NCBI RefSeq assembly: GCF_000004195.4
Contig: NC_030679.2
Coordinates: 34,957,712 to 35,021,711 of the forward strand
DNA from: Xenopus tropicalis
Lineage: Eukaryota; Chordata; Amphibia; Anura; Pipidae
DNA length: 64,000 nt
Reading direction: 5' to 3'
Of the stretch, positions 47,277 to 59,259 are shown piece by piece (position 1 is the first letter of the stretch; every line of letters begins with the position of its first letter). The notes beneath the pieces were generated by a model. That model was not told the origin of the DNA, ran no database searches, and saw nothing but the letters and a program-made list of their open reading frames with translations. The translations under genes and the position numbers were made by a program.

Positions 47277-47748
47277 CATCACCACTTTATGCTCTGTGAA
47301 GACCATGAATTTGTTATATTATGGGCAAAATAATGTTATTTTATAGTTTATTACAGCATAATGTATGGGCGAGATTCAGGTTGAGGAGAAGAAACTTTTC
47401 TCCTAATTCATTCATTCAAAGTTTTTCCCATAGACTTCATTTGAATAGATTGTTTTTTCATTGAACTGAATTTGGTTTTGTGGGAACATCTGGAATTGAA
47501 TTAGCCTTTCTCATCAAATTGTATCAGGCCCTATGTTTCTTATGCTATGATGCTTTTAAAAAAAAAAAAAAAATATTTATTTTTATTAACAACAAAAGAT
47601 AAAGAACACAGAATTCACTTGAGTTATGACAAGAATGTACAAATGTACATAAGGCACTTTAGTTTACATTCACTATATTCCTAACTTACCCAGGTAGTAT
47701 CTCAACTGCAGTTCTATTCTTCTATGTTACAGCCCCAATGCCATACAT
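47277..47748. other. No gene seen
   Basis: AT-rich with an A run near 47557-47572. Confidence 0.4.
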
Positions 47749-47923
47749 CAGGGTCGGACTGGGGGGTGCAGGGCCCACCAGGGATTTTGCCTTGGGGGCC
47801 CATGCACCCTCTAATGGCTCCCGCCGCAGCCTTTCAAACCCCACCCGTTTGACCCCCACGTCGGGGGAGGTGGGTGGGAGACCTGTGGCTCAGTATAGTG
47901 CCCTGTGGCTCAGTCCAACCCTG
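47749..47923. mobile_element. hAT MITE, GGTCGGACTGG type
   Basis: Ends CAGGGTCGGACTGG and CAGTCCAACCCTG. Flanking octamers CCATACAT and CCACACAA agree at 6 of 8 positions. GC-rich interior. Confidence 0.7.
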
Positions 47924-49019
47924 CCACACAATAATACATACGATATACATATAATATTGCACAATATACCATAATATTGTCTTCTGAATTCCCCCCTACT
48001 ATTGAGTATTTGTCAAAAGTTTTCAATTTTCCCCTTGTTTTATAATAAAGTCTTTCATGAAACTTCTATTGAGTTCTTTTTTTGTTTTATGTGGGGGTGG
48101 TTGCAGTTAATCGCTATGGAAAATTTGCTTGCTATTAATACATGAGATACCACTTTTTGGAATTTGGTAGTTCTTAAATACAGTACATATCAGAGCTAAG
48201 TGCTAATGTTGTGTTTGCACAAATCATTGTGTTTATATCTTCCAAATGGTTGTTATTTTTATGACCCTTCAAGCAGAATAGTGGGTGAAAACTTTTATTA
48301 GTGACCTGCTTGCAAGTGTTTGTGAATATTATATATATTTGTTTTTTTATTTAATATATATTTATCAGATATTATACACATGATGAAATCAACCTATTGT
48401 TAATAAACAATTTAAAAAAACTGTACTTATCTAAAGAAATCAAATAAATCATTTTCCGAGTTATTTTCCATAAAATACTTTTCTGAGTTACATATTTATA
48501 TACAGTAGCTTTGTGATATTTATAGCTGCTTGTGTTCACTCAGTAGTACTGAATCATTACAATGGTTTAGGTTGACAGCAATAGGAAATGTAACCATTTC
48601 CAATGCAAATATTCACATTTGGAGGAATGAATAGATTCCCAGAACAATTACTAATATTATTTATTTCTTGACTGCATTCAGAGCCATGCGCATGTATATA
48701 TTACTAACACAGTTCCAAGTAGGCGCATATAACTTTACCACAGACAATAGAATGCAATGAATCTATTAGAAGTGCTGTAATTATGAGCACAGTGAGAGGG
48801 TGCTGACCTGCAGGCACTGCAATTTACAAGACACACAAATCTTTTGCTGCACATTTCAAGAACCAATGCCGTAAAAAATCAAGTCAAATCCACCCCCCCC
48901 CCCAAAACAGAAAGAAAAAAAAGTTGAAAAAGTAAACATAAGATTTATACTATATTGTATATATTGTTGAAATGTGAATGTTTGAGGATTTAACAGCTGA
49001 ATATCAGATGAACACATGT
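47924..49019. other. 1.1 kb without a supported gene
   Basis: AT-rich with a C run at about 48892-48903. Confidence 0.4.
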
Positions 49020-49034
49020 ACAGTGTGCATTGAT

Positions 49035-49175
49035 ATCTACTATAAATAAATTTAAACCAACTGGACTTGTTTTGTAATCATTGAAGACGTTTCACTACTC
49101 ATCCGAGCAGCTTCTTCAGTTCAACTGACTGGTATGGGAAGTCCTCAGCATATATACTCCTTCACTAATTCAATC
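49035..49175 (-). mobile_element. Retro-insert of the hairpin-ended family
   Basis: 141 bp flanked by a perfect 15-bp duplication ACAGTGTGCATTGAT (49020-49034 and 49176-49190). It contains AACTGGACTTG, GAAGACGTTTCACTACTCAT and GCAGCTTCTTCAGTT, the same blocks as one arm of the insert at 40567. Only one arm is present, so it is a truncated copy. Confidence 0.78.
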
Positions 49176-49239
49176 ACAGTGTGCATTGATGTTTGTTATG
49201 CAGAGAAATATACAGCAGGTAAGGGAAGCAAATCAACAA

Positions 49240-49434
49240 TACCAGTCGGGGTGGGGAGTGCTGCCGCCCCAGGGCCCAGGGCCCGCTGAGCTTCAATAAC
49301 CCCCTACCCGACATCCTCCCCTGAACATGTGTAAATTTAACGTGTCAGGGGAGGAACACCGTCGGCCAAGGGAGCGTGGCAGGTCTGGGCTGCCGGGGCC
49401 CACCGGGTTTTTTCCCAGTCCCTGTCCGACCCTG
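49240..49434. mobile_element. hAT MITE, GGTCGGACTGG type, GC-rich
   Basis: The right end TCCCTGTCCGACCCTG is the complement of the CAGGGTCGGACTGG left end at 47749; the left end CAGTCGGGG is diverged. Contains GGGCCCACCGGGTTTTTTCC. Confidence 0.65.
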
Positions 49435-49904
49435 ATACCAATAACCATAAGATACACAGTATACAGTATATATTCTAGCAGATAGTAAGAAATGGTTTCT
49501 ATAGTGAAACACTGTAGGAAACATACTGTCTTTATTATTTAATAAGATCCATAATAGAGATATGTTCACTGAGCAGGATTTGCTTCTCTTGACAGTTTAA
49601 TACTAATTAAAACAATTAATATAACATAATATAAATGTTATAAAAATTAAAATGTTCGTGGTTTTATATTATTTTTAAAACCCATGACTAAACTTATTTT
49701 TATGGGTGGCAGTTATGAAAAAAATCTAAATTGGAAAAGCACAAATAAAAAAAATCAGGGTATTCCATATGCGTCTATCTCAACAACAATTTATCTCTAC
49801 AAGTTTTCCTTAGCCAAGCTATGACAGAGCAACTTACACATGAGACCAGAATTTCCATTACATTGCTACTATAACTGTGACTAAATCCTCTGTAGTGAAT
49901 ATCA
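49435..49904. other. No gene seen
   Basis: AT-rich, non-coding. Confidence 0.4.
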
Positions 49905-49972
49905 CTGTACAACAGGGATCCCCAACCTTTTATACCCGTGAGCCACATTCAAATGAAAAAAGTGTTGAGGAG

Positions 49973-50402
49973 TAGTGATGTAGCGAACATCGCGGACTTT
50001 CGCCAAAACTCGCGAATATTCGCTAACTTTGCGAACCCCATAGACTTCAATGGGAAGGCGAACTTTAAAACCTAGAAAAGCCATTTCTGGCCAGAAAACT
50101 GATTTTAAAGTTGTTTAAAGGGTGCCACGACCTGGACAGTGGCATGCAGGAGGGGGATCAAGCAAAAATTTCTCTGAGAAATACTTTGTAAAAAAACGCC
50201 AAAAAAAACGCCAAAAAAAAAACGCAAGCTATTCCTATGTATATGCATAGGCGATAAAACGCAGCGGAAAAACGCGGGGGAAAAACCAAGACGAAAAAAC
50301 GCGGCGCCAAAAAAAAACGCGGCGAACCCAAAGTGGCGAACATTGGCAAAAGTCCGCGAATTTGCGCGAACGTGAACACCCGATTAGTTCGCTACATCTC
50401 TA
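49973..50402. mobile_element. hAT element nested in a hAT MITE (GATGTAGCGAAC ends)
   Basis: Ends TAGTGATGTAGCGAAC and GTTCGCTACATCTCTA. Flanking octamers TTGAGGAG and TTCAGGAG differ at one base. It shares about 100 bp, inverted, with the 829-bp element at 22942 but has an AAAAAACGC-rich interior instead of the promoter-like segment. Confidence 0.87.
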
Positions 50403-50482
50403 TTCAGGAGAAACACAAGCATGGAAAAAGTTCCTGGGGGAGCCAATAAGAGCTATAATTCACTATATGGTAGCCCCTATGT

Positions 50483-50801
50483 CAGGGGTGGGCAAAGTTT
50501 TTGGCTCGGGGGCCACATTGACTCACAGGCGGGCCAGGCCGGGCCAACGTCCTCCCACCCGCTCCCCCCCCCAGCATTCTCCATCTCCCCGACCTGCGGC
50601 TCCCTCCATCGTTCGGCTGCGTCTGTTTCCCGGCTCCCCGCTGCATCCTTTTTTATGGTTGCGCCCCCTGCGTATACAGCACGCACGAAGCGCAACCAAT
50701 CAGGGCCCAGAAATTATTTAAAGGGACCCGGAGTCGGCGGGCCGGATTAAAAAGGCCAACGGGCCGGATGTGGCCCGCGGGCCGTAGTTTGCCCACCCCT
50801 G
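50483..50801. mobile_element. GC-rich hAT-Charlie-like MITE, nested
   Basis: Ends CAGGGGTGGGCAAAGTTTTT and TAGTTTGCCCACCCCTG, with a perfect duplication CCCTATGT (50475-50482 and 50802-50809). Strikingly GC-rich compared with the window. The CAGGGGTGGGCAAAC end is typical of hAT-Charlie elements of vertebrates. The open frames here are composition artefacts. Confidence 0.9.
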
Positions 50802-50991
50802 CCCTATGTGGACGTGCAGTCTACAGAAGGCTCTATTTGGCTTTACACTGGGTTTTATGCAACCAAAGCTTGCTTCCAAGGCAGAAATTAAAAAATGGGC
50901 ACCAGATTTGAGGCCACTGGGAGCAACATCCAAGGGGTTGGTGAGCAACATGTTGTTCCTGAACCACTGGTTGGGGATCAATGCTGTACAA

Positions 50992-51595
50992 AGTGATATC
51001 ATCAAAAATCTGCATTCCTATTTCAGATATCAGAGACACTTTGCAGGGCAAAATAACAATGCAATCCAACATTTATATTGCAACTTCATTGAGTGTAACT
51101 TAATTCCTTAATAGTTTCAAAGAAATCTAGTCTCACACATGTCACTTTTTAGTCTAAATTACGAAAGTTATGAATGAAGTAGGATCCAACTGGTATTAAA
51201 AGGTGTAGGACAGGATCTTTCACATATGGAGTGCTAAACTACTCAGACTTTTATGAAACCATAGCTGCGAATGCTATACTTTTGCCATTTACTGCATGTA
51301 CAAATCAATGAAGAGGATTACAAGTTCACTCTAATGGATCTGTATGTCTCAGCAGTTGTACTAGAGTGGATAAGGATTATCAGCTTGGATTAGTGAGCAG
51401 TAACTGATGATTTTAGATGCACTCTTTAACTTCTGGATCATAATGGGAATTTGACATATGTACAGTTTTTGAGACCATTTTTTGATCTTGAATGGGTAAT
51501 TAATGATGTTCGAGTTTGTTTGAAGAAATTCATTTTTGGATTCATCAATAGAATATTGCATTGAAGAATGATGAGAATGATTTCCTTTTTCTCTG
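50992..51595. other. No gene seen
   Basis: AT-rich; no domain. Confidence 0.4.
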
Positions 51596-51712
51596 TAGTA
51601 ATAAAACAGTACCTTGTAATTGATCCAAACTAAGATATAAATCATCCTTATTGGAGGCAAAACAATCCTATTGGGTTAAATTAATGTTTTAGTGATTTTT
51701 TTAGTACACAAA
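51596..51712 (+). mobile_element. Fragment of the CAGGTATGGGATCC MITE
   Basis: AATAAAACAGTACCTTGTAA, GATCCAAACTAAGATATA and AAAACAATCCTATTGGGTTA match the middle of the copy at 40793. Confidence 0.7.
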
Positions 51713-51782
51713 CAAAAATATTAAAGAGCTAGGATGACATTCAAATAAGCACAGGCAATGAAAACCTTCTTTTCAACTCTTA

Positions 51783-51948
51783 GGGGCAGATTTATCAAAA
51801 TGTGATTTTAGAGCTTAATACATAAAAACTCATTCACTCATGTTCTGTTCATTTCTATGGGATTTTTAAAAGTGTATTTATCAATGGGTGAACATTAGAG
51901 CTCACCATTTGATAAGTATGCATCTAAAAATCCCATGGGGATACTGTC
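51783..51948. mobile_element. Left half of a GGGGCAGATTTATC MITE
   Basis: GGGGCAGATTTATCAAAATG follows TTA. The interior matches the copy at 33721, then stops after AAAAATCCCATGGGG, where sequence resembling a hAT remnant takes over. Confidence 0.7.
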
Positions 51949-51970
51949 AGAATCCTAATAGAAACATATT

Positions 51971-52126
51971 GCATTCCGGTTGCATCAAAATAGGCACAGT
52001 CGTGTCATATTGGTCACCGGTGCATCAAAATGGGTGCGTTTGCAAATTTTTTGATGTCTTACGATTTCGGTAGCATATTAGCATATTTTTCACCGGCGCG
52101 AAACAGCACAGATTCGCCCATTGCTA
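51971..52126. mobile_element. Right part of a TAGTGATG hAT MITE
   Basis: GCATCAAAATAGGCAC modules, then GCGCGAAACAGCACAGATTC and CGCCCATTGCTA. The left end is lost. Confidence 0.6.
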
Positions 52127-53460
52127 CTACTGGATTATCTACCCCACACTATGTCCATGTATTTTTTACACTTTACAATATTTGAATACCCAATCCCAAT
52201 GGGTAAATTGTAAGTATCTTCCTTCCATGCTCAAACAGAAAGTATAATTTTCAGTTATTTAATTTAAAGTAGAATTTACCAAAGCCTTTTTTTCTTTTAG
52301 AAATACTTTCGAAGTGACACTTTTTCAAAAGACTTTGCTTCTTATAAAGATATTGTTTGTCAATTTAAATGAAAAACTTGACTACAAGTTCATGCATGTT
52401 TATAAAGTATCTGCAATAGAAGCTGTTTGAATGTATAGTGTTTATATATCCTTGTAAAAAAACTATATTTTTATTAATCTCCGCACATACCAAATCTTCC
52501 CAAGTCAGTTAAACTGCAAATATAATTTTCTTATAGATATACAGGAAGAACTTAATGTTAAAAAAGCTAAACAGCATAAGCTTTTCAAATAGAAAACAAA
52601 AAACTTGAAATGTTCCAAAATGTTTCATGTTTTGGACATTTTCCCTTGTCAAAGGACATTTTAAATGATTGATTATTTAGAAACTACAGATCTGATGGCT
52701 TGTTGTTTAAATACACTTATGTTACATCTCTAGTCTGCCCAGAAATTATGCTCAGAGAGAACTAAAATCAACAGATTTAATTTGCACTGATTTTTATGAT
52801 TCTGACAAAGGAAATGCCTGTATGTTGTGAATGAAATTGAACGTATGCTGCTCTTGGTATTTTTCTTTTCAGCCAAATTGATTTTGTCATCCCTGCTTCT
52901 TTTAACTTTACTTACAGTTCTAGAGAACAATGGTTTAAAAGTCAAAATAGTTTAGCATTCCAGTCATGCTCCTTATTATTGTATATTTATATTACTGTGC
53001 ACTATTTTTTTTATTTGTTAAATATTTCTTTATAGTGTCAAGTTATTTGTATTTAACTATGTCAAAATCCAAAAAATTTTTCATTTTATCGTTTTTAACA
53101 TTTACCAGCAATAGGAATTTTAAAAAAGTCTTTGATTTTGGAATATACTATAGAGTGGAATAAATTATTTGTTGAAGGGTTCCAACAAAGGCTTGGTTAT
53201 AAACCAAGTAGTCTGTATTTGGCAATTTTAAAATTGTAGTAACCATGATCAAAAAGACAGACAGAAAAATACTTTAAGGCTTTTCAAAGTCTTATATAAC
53301 TCATTTTTCACCCTAGATTAAAAAATAGACAAGAATTGTATTTACTAATCTCTTATAAAGGCTATAAACAGCCCCAAAATAATATACCTTTCTCCCTTCA
53401 TTCAGTCTCATATCCTTTCCTAATTACAAAAAGCAAAACTGCAGCTTTTTCAGCTACTTC
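52127..53460. other. 1.3 kb without a supported gene
   Basis: Very AT-rich. Frames at 52730-53163 have no domain. Confidence 0.4.
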
Positions 53461-53678
53461 CTAGTGTAGCATAAAGCTCCACCCTCTTTTTTCCTGAGCT
53501 CTCCTTATCTCTTTGACTGTGAAGATGGTCAAGAAGGTGTCTACTGCGCATATTTGCTGCCTCCTACTCCAATGGATATCAATCAGGCATGCACAGTGGG
53601 CACATTTTTGACAATCTTTACAGTCAAAGAGAGAAAGAGCTCAGAAAAGAAAAGGGGGCAGAGCTCCATGCTAGACTG
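53461..53678. mobile_element. Inverted-repeat element (MITE-like)
   Basis: Imperfect arms of about 65 bp at 53461-53525 and 53614-53678, for example AAAGCTCCACCCTC against GGGGGCAGAGCTC and CTCTTTGACTGT against ACAGTCAAAGAG. No terminal duplication was identified. Confidence 0.6.
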
Positions 53679-53835
53679 GCTAAATGAGGTGCTGGTTCTT
53701 TAGAAATTAATAGAATGAATTAGAAGACTGAAAACAGGAAGAAAATAATATTATTCTGGTCACTATTTATAGTAATAGAAAAAAATGATTTAAGTATATA
53801 TCTAAAACATAATCCTATATTCCTCTGAATCCAAT

Positions 53836-54230
53836 TTAAAGGAAAATTAAAGCTACTGAGGCAATTTATTGTCTATAGGTTAGCCACAATAGTGCAAGCT
53901 AGAATGCTATATTAATTCTGTAGAATGCTTTACCATACCTGAGTAAACCACCTTAGAAGCTCTCTATGTTTTTTAAGATAGTTGCTGCCATTTAAGCTTG
54001 GTCTGATGTTGCTTCTCTGCCTGGAAGCTCTGAGCTCAGAATACAGCAGGGAGGGGCGGAGGGAGAAGGGAGGGGGCTACGCATGCTCATTCCTGTGCCC
54101 TGGAGGTTTGAGCTTAGAGAAGGAGGTCTGATACTGAAGCCCATGTGTACAAAATAGAAACAAGGAAATGCAGTGTTTCTTTCCACAGAGAACTCAGAGC
54201 AGCAATACTGTAATACGGTAAATAATTTTT
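53836..54230. mobile_element. T2-type MITE, right end unresolved
   Basis: TTAAAGGAAAATTAAAGCTA at the left is a T2-type end. The GC-richer interior (about 54000-54100) includes CTCTGAGCTCAG. The right end is uncertain. Confidence 0.45.
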
Positions 54231-55650
54231 TTTAATGGAGCTAGCCAGAATGTTTTACTAGTCAGATGTCTCAAACTTAAGGAGTGTGCCACATTAAAAA
54301 AAACTTAAGAATACAAGTGGCTATGAAATAAAGTGTTAACTCAAATAAGTAAAGGATGCTTTATTAATAAGGCTTACTAGTTTAATTACATTGGTGGAAG
54401 ATTTACTTTGAACTTTAGATTTTCATTTCATCTATTTAGAAGTAATCATCTATAAAATCCCAATGTAGCCATGGCAATTTAGAAATTTTATTGAGACTCT
54501 TTCTTTAAATCACTTTTCACTTTATTTTAATGCTGCATGCTGACATTTTACTCTATATAAATCTTCATATTACTTCTGCACATTGCACTCATGAATCTGC
54601 AAATGCTTTCTTTTTTGTTGTTGTTGGATGTAGTTCTACTGCAAGGGCTGATTCTAATTTGAAAGAAAATAAGCACTTCCCACCAAAAAGCACAAGATTG
54701 CTGTTTTAGATGGTATAATTGCACATATTCTTTAAATTGAGTTAATTATGTATTTTATTCTGGTTTTCATGGTCCATGTGCTTAAAGTGTTTTCTTGCCA
54801 TCCTTTTGTTATTATTCATAAAAAGCAAGTACTTGAACAAATAACCAACCAATCATTTTTATCACATTGGATCAACTGAAAGAAATCCTTTACTGCACAG
54901 TGGCGTGTTACATTATTTAAGCCTTGCATTCAGCAATATCAATAAGCCCTCACAAAGAAAGCTACAATTACGATGTCATGTATAAATCTATTTCCCATCT
55001 TGGATGCCATCATTCTTCTTTTGGGACAAAATTATCAAATGAGACTGGATATAGAATAGCCAGAAGGAGTCATATTGTTTCTTTCTGCCTCATTTTACTA
55101 TGAAAAACCAGTGTACAGGGACAGGAATTCTTTTTATGTGATCATTTTATTTACTAAGGTGTTCATACAGTATAACACACAAGCAATACGCCCATTTCTC
55201 TTCTTCTGTTCTTTTGCTCTTATGCTATAATGACATTGCTTTCATATATATCCTGTCACATTCAGATATTAATATACCAGCTCACTGGTTACAGACAAAT
55301 ATGAAATTGATTAAATACACAATTGACAATGAAAAAGATATCTTGTACCCAAACACTGAACAATGTTTTCTGGACTTCTTAGGCAAACAAATATGAGCAT
55401 GAGTTTGATTACACAACTTGCTTACCTATATATTAATAATCTTTCACTTCAGTGTTGCAAACTAATAATAATGTATTTCTTTGAGTCTGTTCTTATGTCT
55501 GTAACCTTTTGCTCCTGTTACTACTATAAAGAGAAACAGTTAAAGGGGGGGTCATCTGAACATTGAAATCTATACAGAATCAATGGTATGAATGCAGCAG
55601 AAAGGAACAACTGAACTTCTGGACTGACTGAAAGGACAGAGTTTGAGGAG
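54231..55650. other. 1.4 kb without a supported gene
   Basis: AT-rich. TTAAAGGGGGG near 55540 may be another T2 end. Small open frames have no domain. Confidence 0.4.
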
Positions 55651-56006
55651 TAGTCATGGGCAAAATGTTTTGGCAAGCATGGATTTGCAGCGAATTTCTG
55701 TGTTTTGCCATTGGCGGATTGTTTTGCGAAACAGATGAAAAAATTTGCCATGGAAAAATTTGCCACGCGTCCACAAATTGTCGCCCGTGTCAAAAGAATA
55801 GTCACGCGTCAAAAAAGAATAGTCGCGGGCGTTAAAAGAATAGCCGCAAGTGACAAAAGAATAGCTGCGGACGAAAGAATAGCCGTGGGTGACAAAAGAA
55901 TAGCCACGTGACAAAAGAATAGCCGTGGGCGACAAATTTTCGCAAATTTTTCACCGTTACGCTAATTTTTTGGCGAAGCGAAACAGGACAGATTCGCTCA
56001 TCACTA
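55651..56006. mobile_element. hAT MITE with internal tandem repeats
   Basis: Ends TAGTCATGGGCAAAAT and CGCTCATCACTA; flanking octamers TTGAGGAG and GTAAGGAG agree at six positions. 55795-55925 is a tandem run of about seven AGAATAGCCGCGGGTGACAA-type units, the complement of those in the element at 2697. The open frames on both strands only translate them. Confidence 0.8.
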
Positions 56007-56014
56007 GTAAGGAG

Positions 56015-56327
56015 TACTGCACAACTGGTTGTACAACACAGGTTGTACAGGCAGAATGGACATGATGGCATGATGAGTGAAATACAAGACAGGCTAGAAA
56101 GAAGGGAACAGGTGAAGTATAGTAACAATACAAAGTCATAGTCAGGCTACAGTCTTGGTAGGCAGGAAATGAGCAAGTTCAGAAAAAGACTAATGTCAAA
56201 ATCTAAATACAGGATAAGATGCACAGGTTCAAGAACTAAGATATTCAGCTTCAAGTGATGCAAGCATGTTCAGAAGCAAATCAGAGCTAGAGATGCCCAC
56301 CAAGACTTAATTATCAATCACATATAT
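56015..56327. other. No gene seen
   Basis: A-rich, non-coding; repeated CAGG/AAGTTCAG motifs may be LTR-leader debris. Confidence 0.3.
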
Positions 56328-56337
56328 TTATGATTAC

Positions 56338-56514
56338 ATCTGTAGCAATAAGTCAAATTAACTGGACTTACTGCGTTTTGGGAATTTATGAATTGAGAAA
56401 GCCAGTCGGATGAATGATGAAAAGTCTTCAAAAAAACACAGCAAGTCCAGTTGATTTGACTTATTACTACAGATTTACCATGACCTGGATGAATGATAAT
56501 CTTCACAAACATAG
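56338..56514 (+). mobile_element. Retro-insert of the hairpin-ended family
   Basis: 177 bp flanked by the 10-bp duplication TTATGATTAC (56328-56337 and 56515-56524). Inverted outer arms (TAAGTCAAATTAACTGGACT against AGTCCAGTTGATTTGACTTA) enclose about 50 bp containing CGGATGAATGATGAAAAG, followed by TTTACCATGACCTGGATGAA and a short AATCTTCA end. Confidence 0.78.
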
Positions 56515-56524
56515 TTATGATTAC

Positions 56525-57006
56525 CTAAAGCATTTTGTCTTAAACTTAAAAACTTAAAAAAAGATTTGCGTGTGAATAGAGTAGCATAGGTATGACTGAA
56601 TAACTGAAATTGTATTGTTGGAGTAGAAATTGATGTGAATCCTTAAACAACATTTCATTATTCCTATCTTAAAATGTTATGAAGAATACTAAGAATAATA
56701 CATTTAATAATCTGAGATGCTTAGGTAGTGAGCAGTGCTGAAGCAAGATGATTTTTTTGAAGTACCATTCTAAATGAATTAACTATTCTAAATGAATTTG
56801 CATGTACACAACTAGATTCTATTTCTGAAACCTTCTGGTTCAAAATAACTTATTTGGCTAGCATACATAGGACAATATGTACAAATTGTGCATATGTGCT
56901 CAGCTATAGTCTAAAACTGGGATCTCCAAACTTTTTTTTACTTGTAAGCCACACTCAAAAACAAAAAAAAAATCACATTTTCAGTAAATCTGTCCCTTAG
57001 CTCTAA
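56525..57006. other. No gene; hAT left-end scrap
   Basis: CTGGGATCTCCAAAC near 56918 is a diverged left end of the family at 46969. The rest is AT-rich. Confidence 0.35.
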
Positions 57007-57664
57007 GGGACAGAATTACTAAAAATCTTATTTTTTTGTTTTTAGTGAGCTAATCTGTCTTGCTTTGCTTCACAGAAACATTTGTGAAATGCAAAAAAAA
57101 AAATTGTTGCCAAGTTTTTGGACGCGTGCAACTTTTTTACAAGGTGAATCTTTGTGCCAGTTTCAGGAAAAATCTGCCAATGGCAAAAGGCAGAAATTCA
57201 TTGAGAATCCATGCCTGGTGAAAAATTTCACCCATCACTATTTTTAGAAACTCACATAAACTCCTGAGAGTTTTCTGCTTAAAATTTTATCATAGATGTA
57301 TTTATTAATAGTCACGATAATTTGTATGTTGATCATATGAAAGTTTCCCTGGGAAAAAAAGTTGTGACTTTTTTCGAGATTTACTATGTTTCTAAATGAA
57401 AATTCACCAGCTTAAACTTGCTCAAATCATGTAGAAGTCAATGGTAGATGTCCCTTCTCTCTCCTTGAAAGATCTTTTTTTTTTTGCCTTGAAACTTTGG
57501 AGGTTTTGGATTTTTGATTCTGTTTTTGGTGTTACCCCGAAAACTCAAATTTTTTAAATTGTAATAGTTTTTAAAAAAAGTTGCAGGTTTGGTGACTTTT
57601 TCCAGTACAGACTTTTTTAGTTCGGATCTCTTTGTAAATGTCAGACATTTAGTAGATGTGCCCC
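57007..57664. mobile_element. Harbinger-like MITE interrupted by a hAT MITE
   Basis: Left end GGGACAGAATTACTAA after TAA; right end TTAGTAGATGTGCCCC before TTA. The flanking triplets differ by one base. A hAT MITE lies near its left end. Confidence 0.55.
57043..57240. mobile_element. hAT MITE nested in a Harbinger-like MITE
   Basis: Ends TAGTGAGCTAATCTGTC and TTTCACCCATCACTA. CCAATGGCAAAAGGCAGAAA and ATCCATGCCTGG are family blocks. Flanks are T-rich, so the duplication is ambiguous. Confidence 0.72.
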
Positions 57665-57667
57665 TTA

Positions 57668-58402
57668 TGGTGGAAATGATTAATATTAAAAGAACATGCC
57701 TCCTGCCATTTCATGACACCCTTTAGCAGTTTTAAAGTACGCAATTCACATTACAGACACGATTTATGCAAATGGAAAATAAGCGCCAATATGATAATAT
57801 GCATAAATGTGTTACTTAGATGTGTTATTCTAAGTTGTTGCAGCCAGATATCTTCCCTTCTTAGCATTTTGGAAGAGAACAATCTACTTTAAAGCTCATT
57901 ATTGTTCATTTTTTCTTATGAAATCAGGTCACCTAGATTCTAAGTTGTGGCAGGACAATTTGCCATAATTCCATGCCAGTTTGTTCAAACAAACAAAGGG
58001 AAAGGGATTACAAATCAATCTTTAAAGCAAAACAAATGAAAAAAAATAAATGAGTGAATAAATTTATTATTAAGCGGATATGGATGGAAATCAAAGTTAC
58101 TGGAAACTTTCTACAGTACGTTCATGCATTCCTGAGCTGCTTGTGCAGCAGATTAGTGATAATCTAGAAATGGTTTTTCTCATCTAGATGATAACATTAA
58201 TTATGGAGCACCCTATTTCTTTGTACCCTATCCCAGAATTTTAATCTGATGCATTCCACTTGGGATTCCTGCACACAAGTATAGGCACACGTGTGTATGG
58301 GCCCTAAGGGTATAATTTTCCAAATGTTAGCATTCCAGCACTTGTGCCATTAATGTGCAACCAGAGCCCCTGCATTTAAACACTATGCTTCTGTATTTAA
58401 GT
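57668..58402. other. No gene seen
   Basis: AT-rich unique-looking DNA. Confidence 0.4.
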
Positions 58403-58601
58403 GATTTTGCCATTGGCGAATTGTTTTGTGAAACCTCCGCAAAACTTTGCAGCAGAAATATTAGTGGCACGTCAAAAAAAAAGTTGCAGTCTCGTAAATT
58501 TGGGCACTCTTGCGGCAAACAAAAATGTTTTACAGATTTTTCACCGTTTCACTAAATTTACTGTTGTTCCACAACATTTTCGGCGAAGCAAAACGGGACA
58601 G
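58403..58601. mobile_element. hAT MITE remnant (TAGTGATG family)
   Basis: CCATTGGCGAATTGTTTTG at the left and GGCGAAGCAAAACGGGACA at the right are subterminal blocks of the family. Both extreme ends are missing. Confidence 0.6.
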
Positions 58602-59250
58602 GCAATATAAATTTAGAACCTTTTTTACTATAAAATATTTATTTATAGTTTTTGTTTTCTTGATGCATTTTATGACCTGATCAACAGAACCTTCAAAATG
58701 TTTCATTTAACCAAAGTTGCACTCCTTCAACTCCATAATTCTGAACTGTAATTCTGTGTGAATGTATGTATGAAGTGTGTATGAATTTACTGGTCTAAAA
58801 AAAAAACCAAGTAAATGTAATATTTCATAAATTATACAACAGACTTTTATTTATTAATAACTCTAAAAATATCCCAAGATACGTGTATATAAAGAAGTGA
58901 TTTCTTCAGGTTATTAATATGTCAAGGAATTTTGATTTATTTGTTGTCTTTCTGAAAATCATATTATATGTGTTTCTTCAGTACTTAAGAGTTTAAAGAA
59001 AATCTATATCTTTTAGAATATACAACCAGCAGATAATTTATAATTAATAAGTGACCTATTAAAGAATCTTTCCAACTGTTTGTGATTTTTTTGTAGGACT
59101 TAATCATAAATGCAAGTGTATATGAGCCCTATGGGTTTTATGTTCAGAAGTATAGTTTTCTTTAAATCTAAATTGTACATCCCTTGTCTTAAAGTCTTTT
59201 AATTTCTGGTCACAACCTGAAACATTTAAATTTGTTTTTCAGTCCTAATG
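58602..59250. other. No gene seen
   Basis: AT-rich, non-coding. Confidence 0.4.
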
Positions 59251-59259
59251 TCAGGAATG

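Larger units (their letters stand above)
49913..50983. mobile_element. hAT MITE split by two younger hAT insertions
   Basis: Ends CAGGGATCCCCAACC and GGTTGGGGATCAATG, with a perfect duplication CTGTACAA (49905-49912 and 50984-50991). After removal of the inner elements at 49973 and 50483 it aligns block by block with the 300-bp copy at 46969. Confidence 0.92.

Noticed and set aside
50362..50750. Overlapping proline- and serine-rich frames of 109-119 codons
   Set aside because: They fall in the GC-rich hAT MITE where stop codons are rare; both strands are open.
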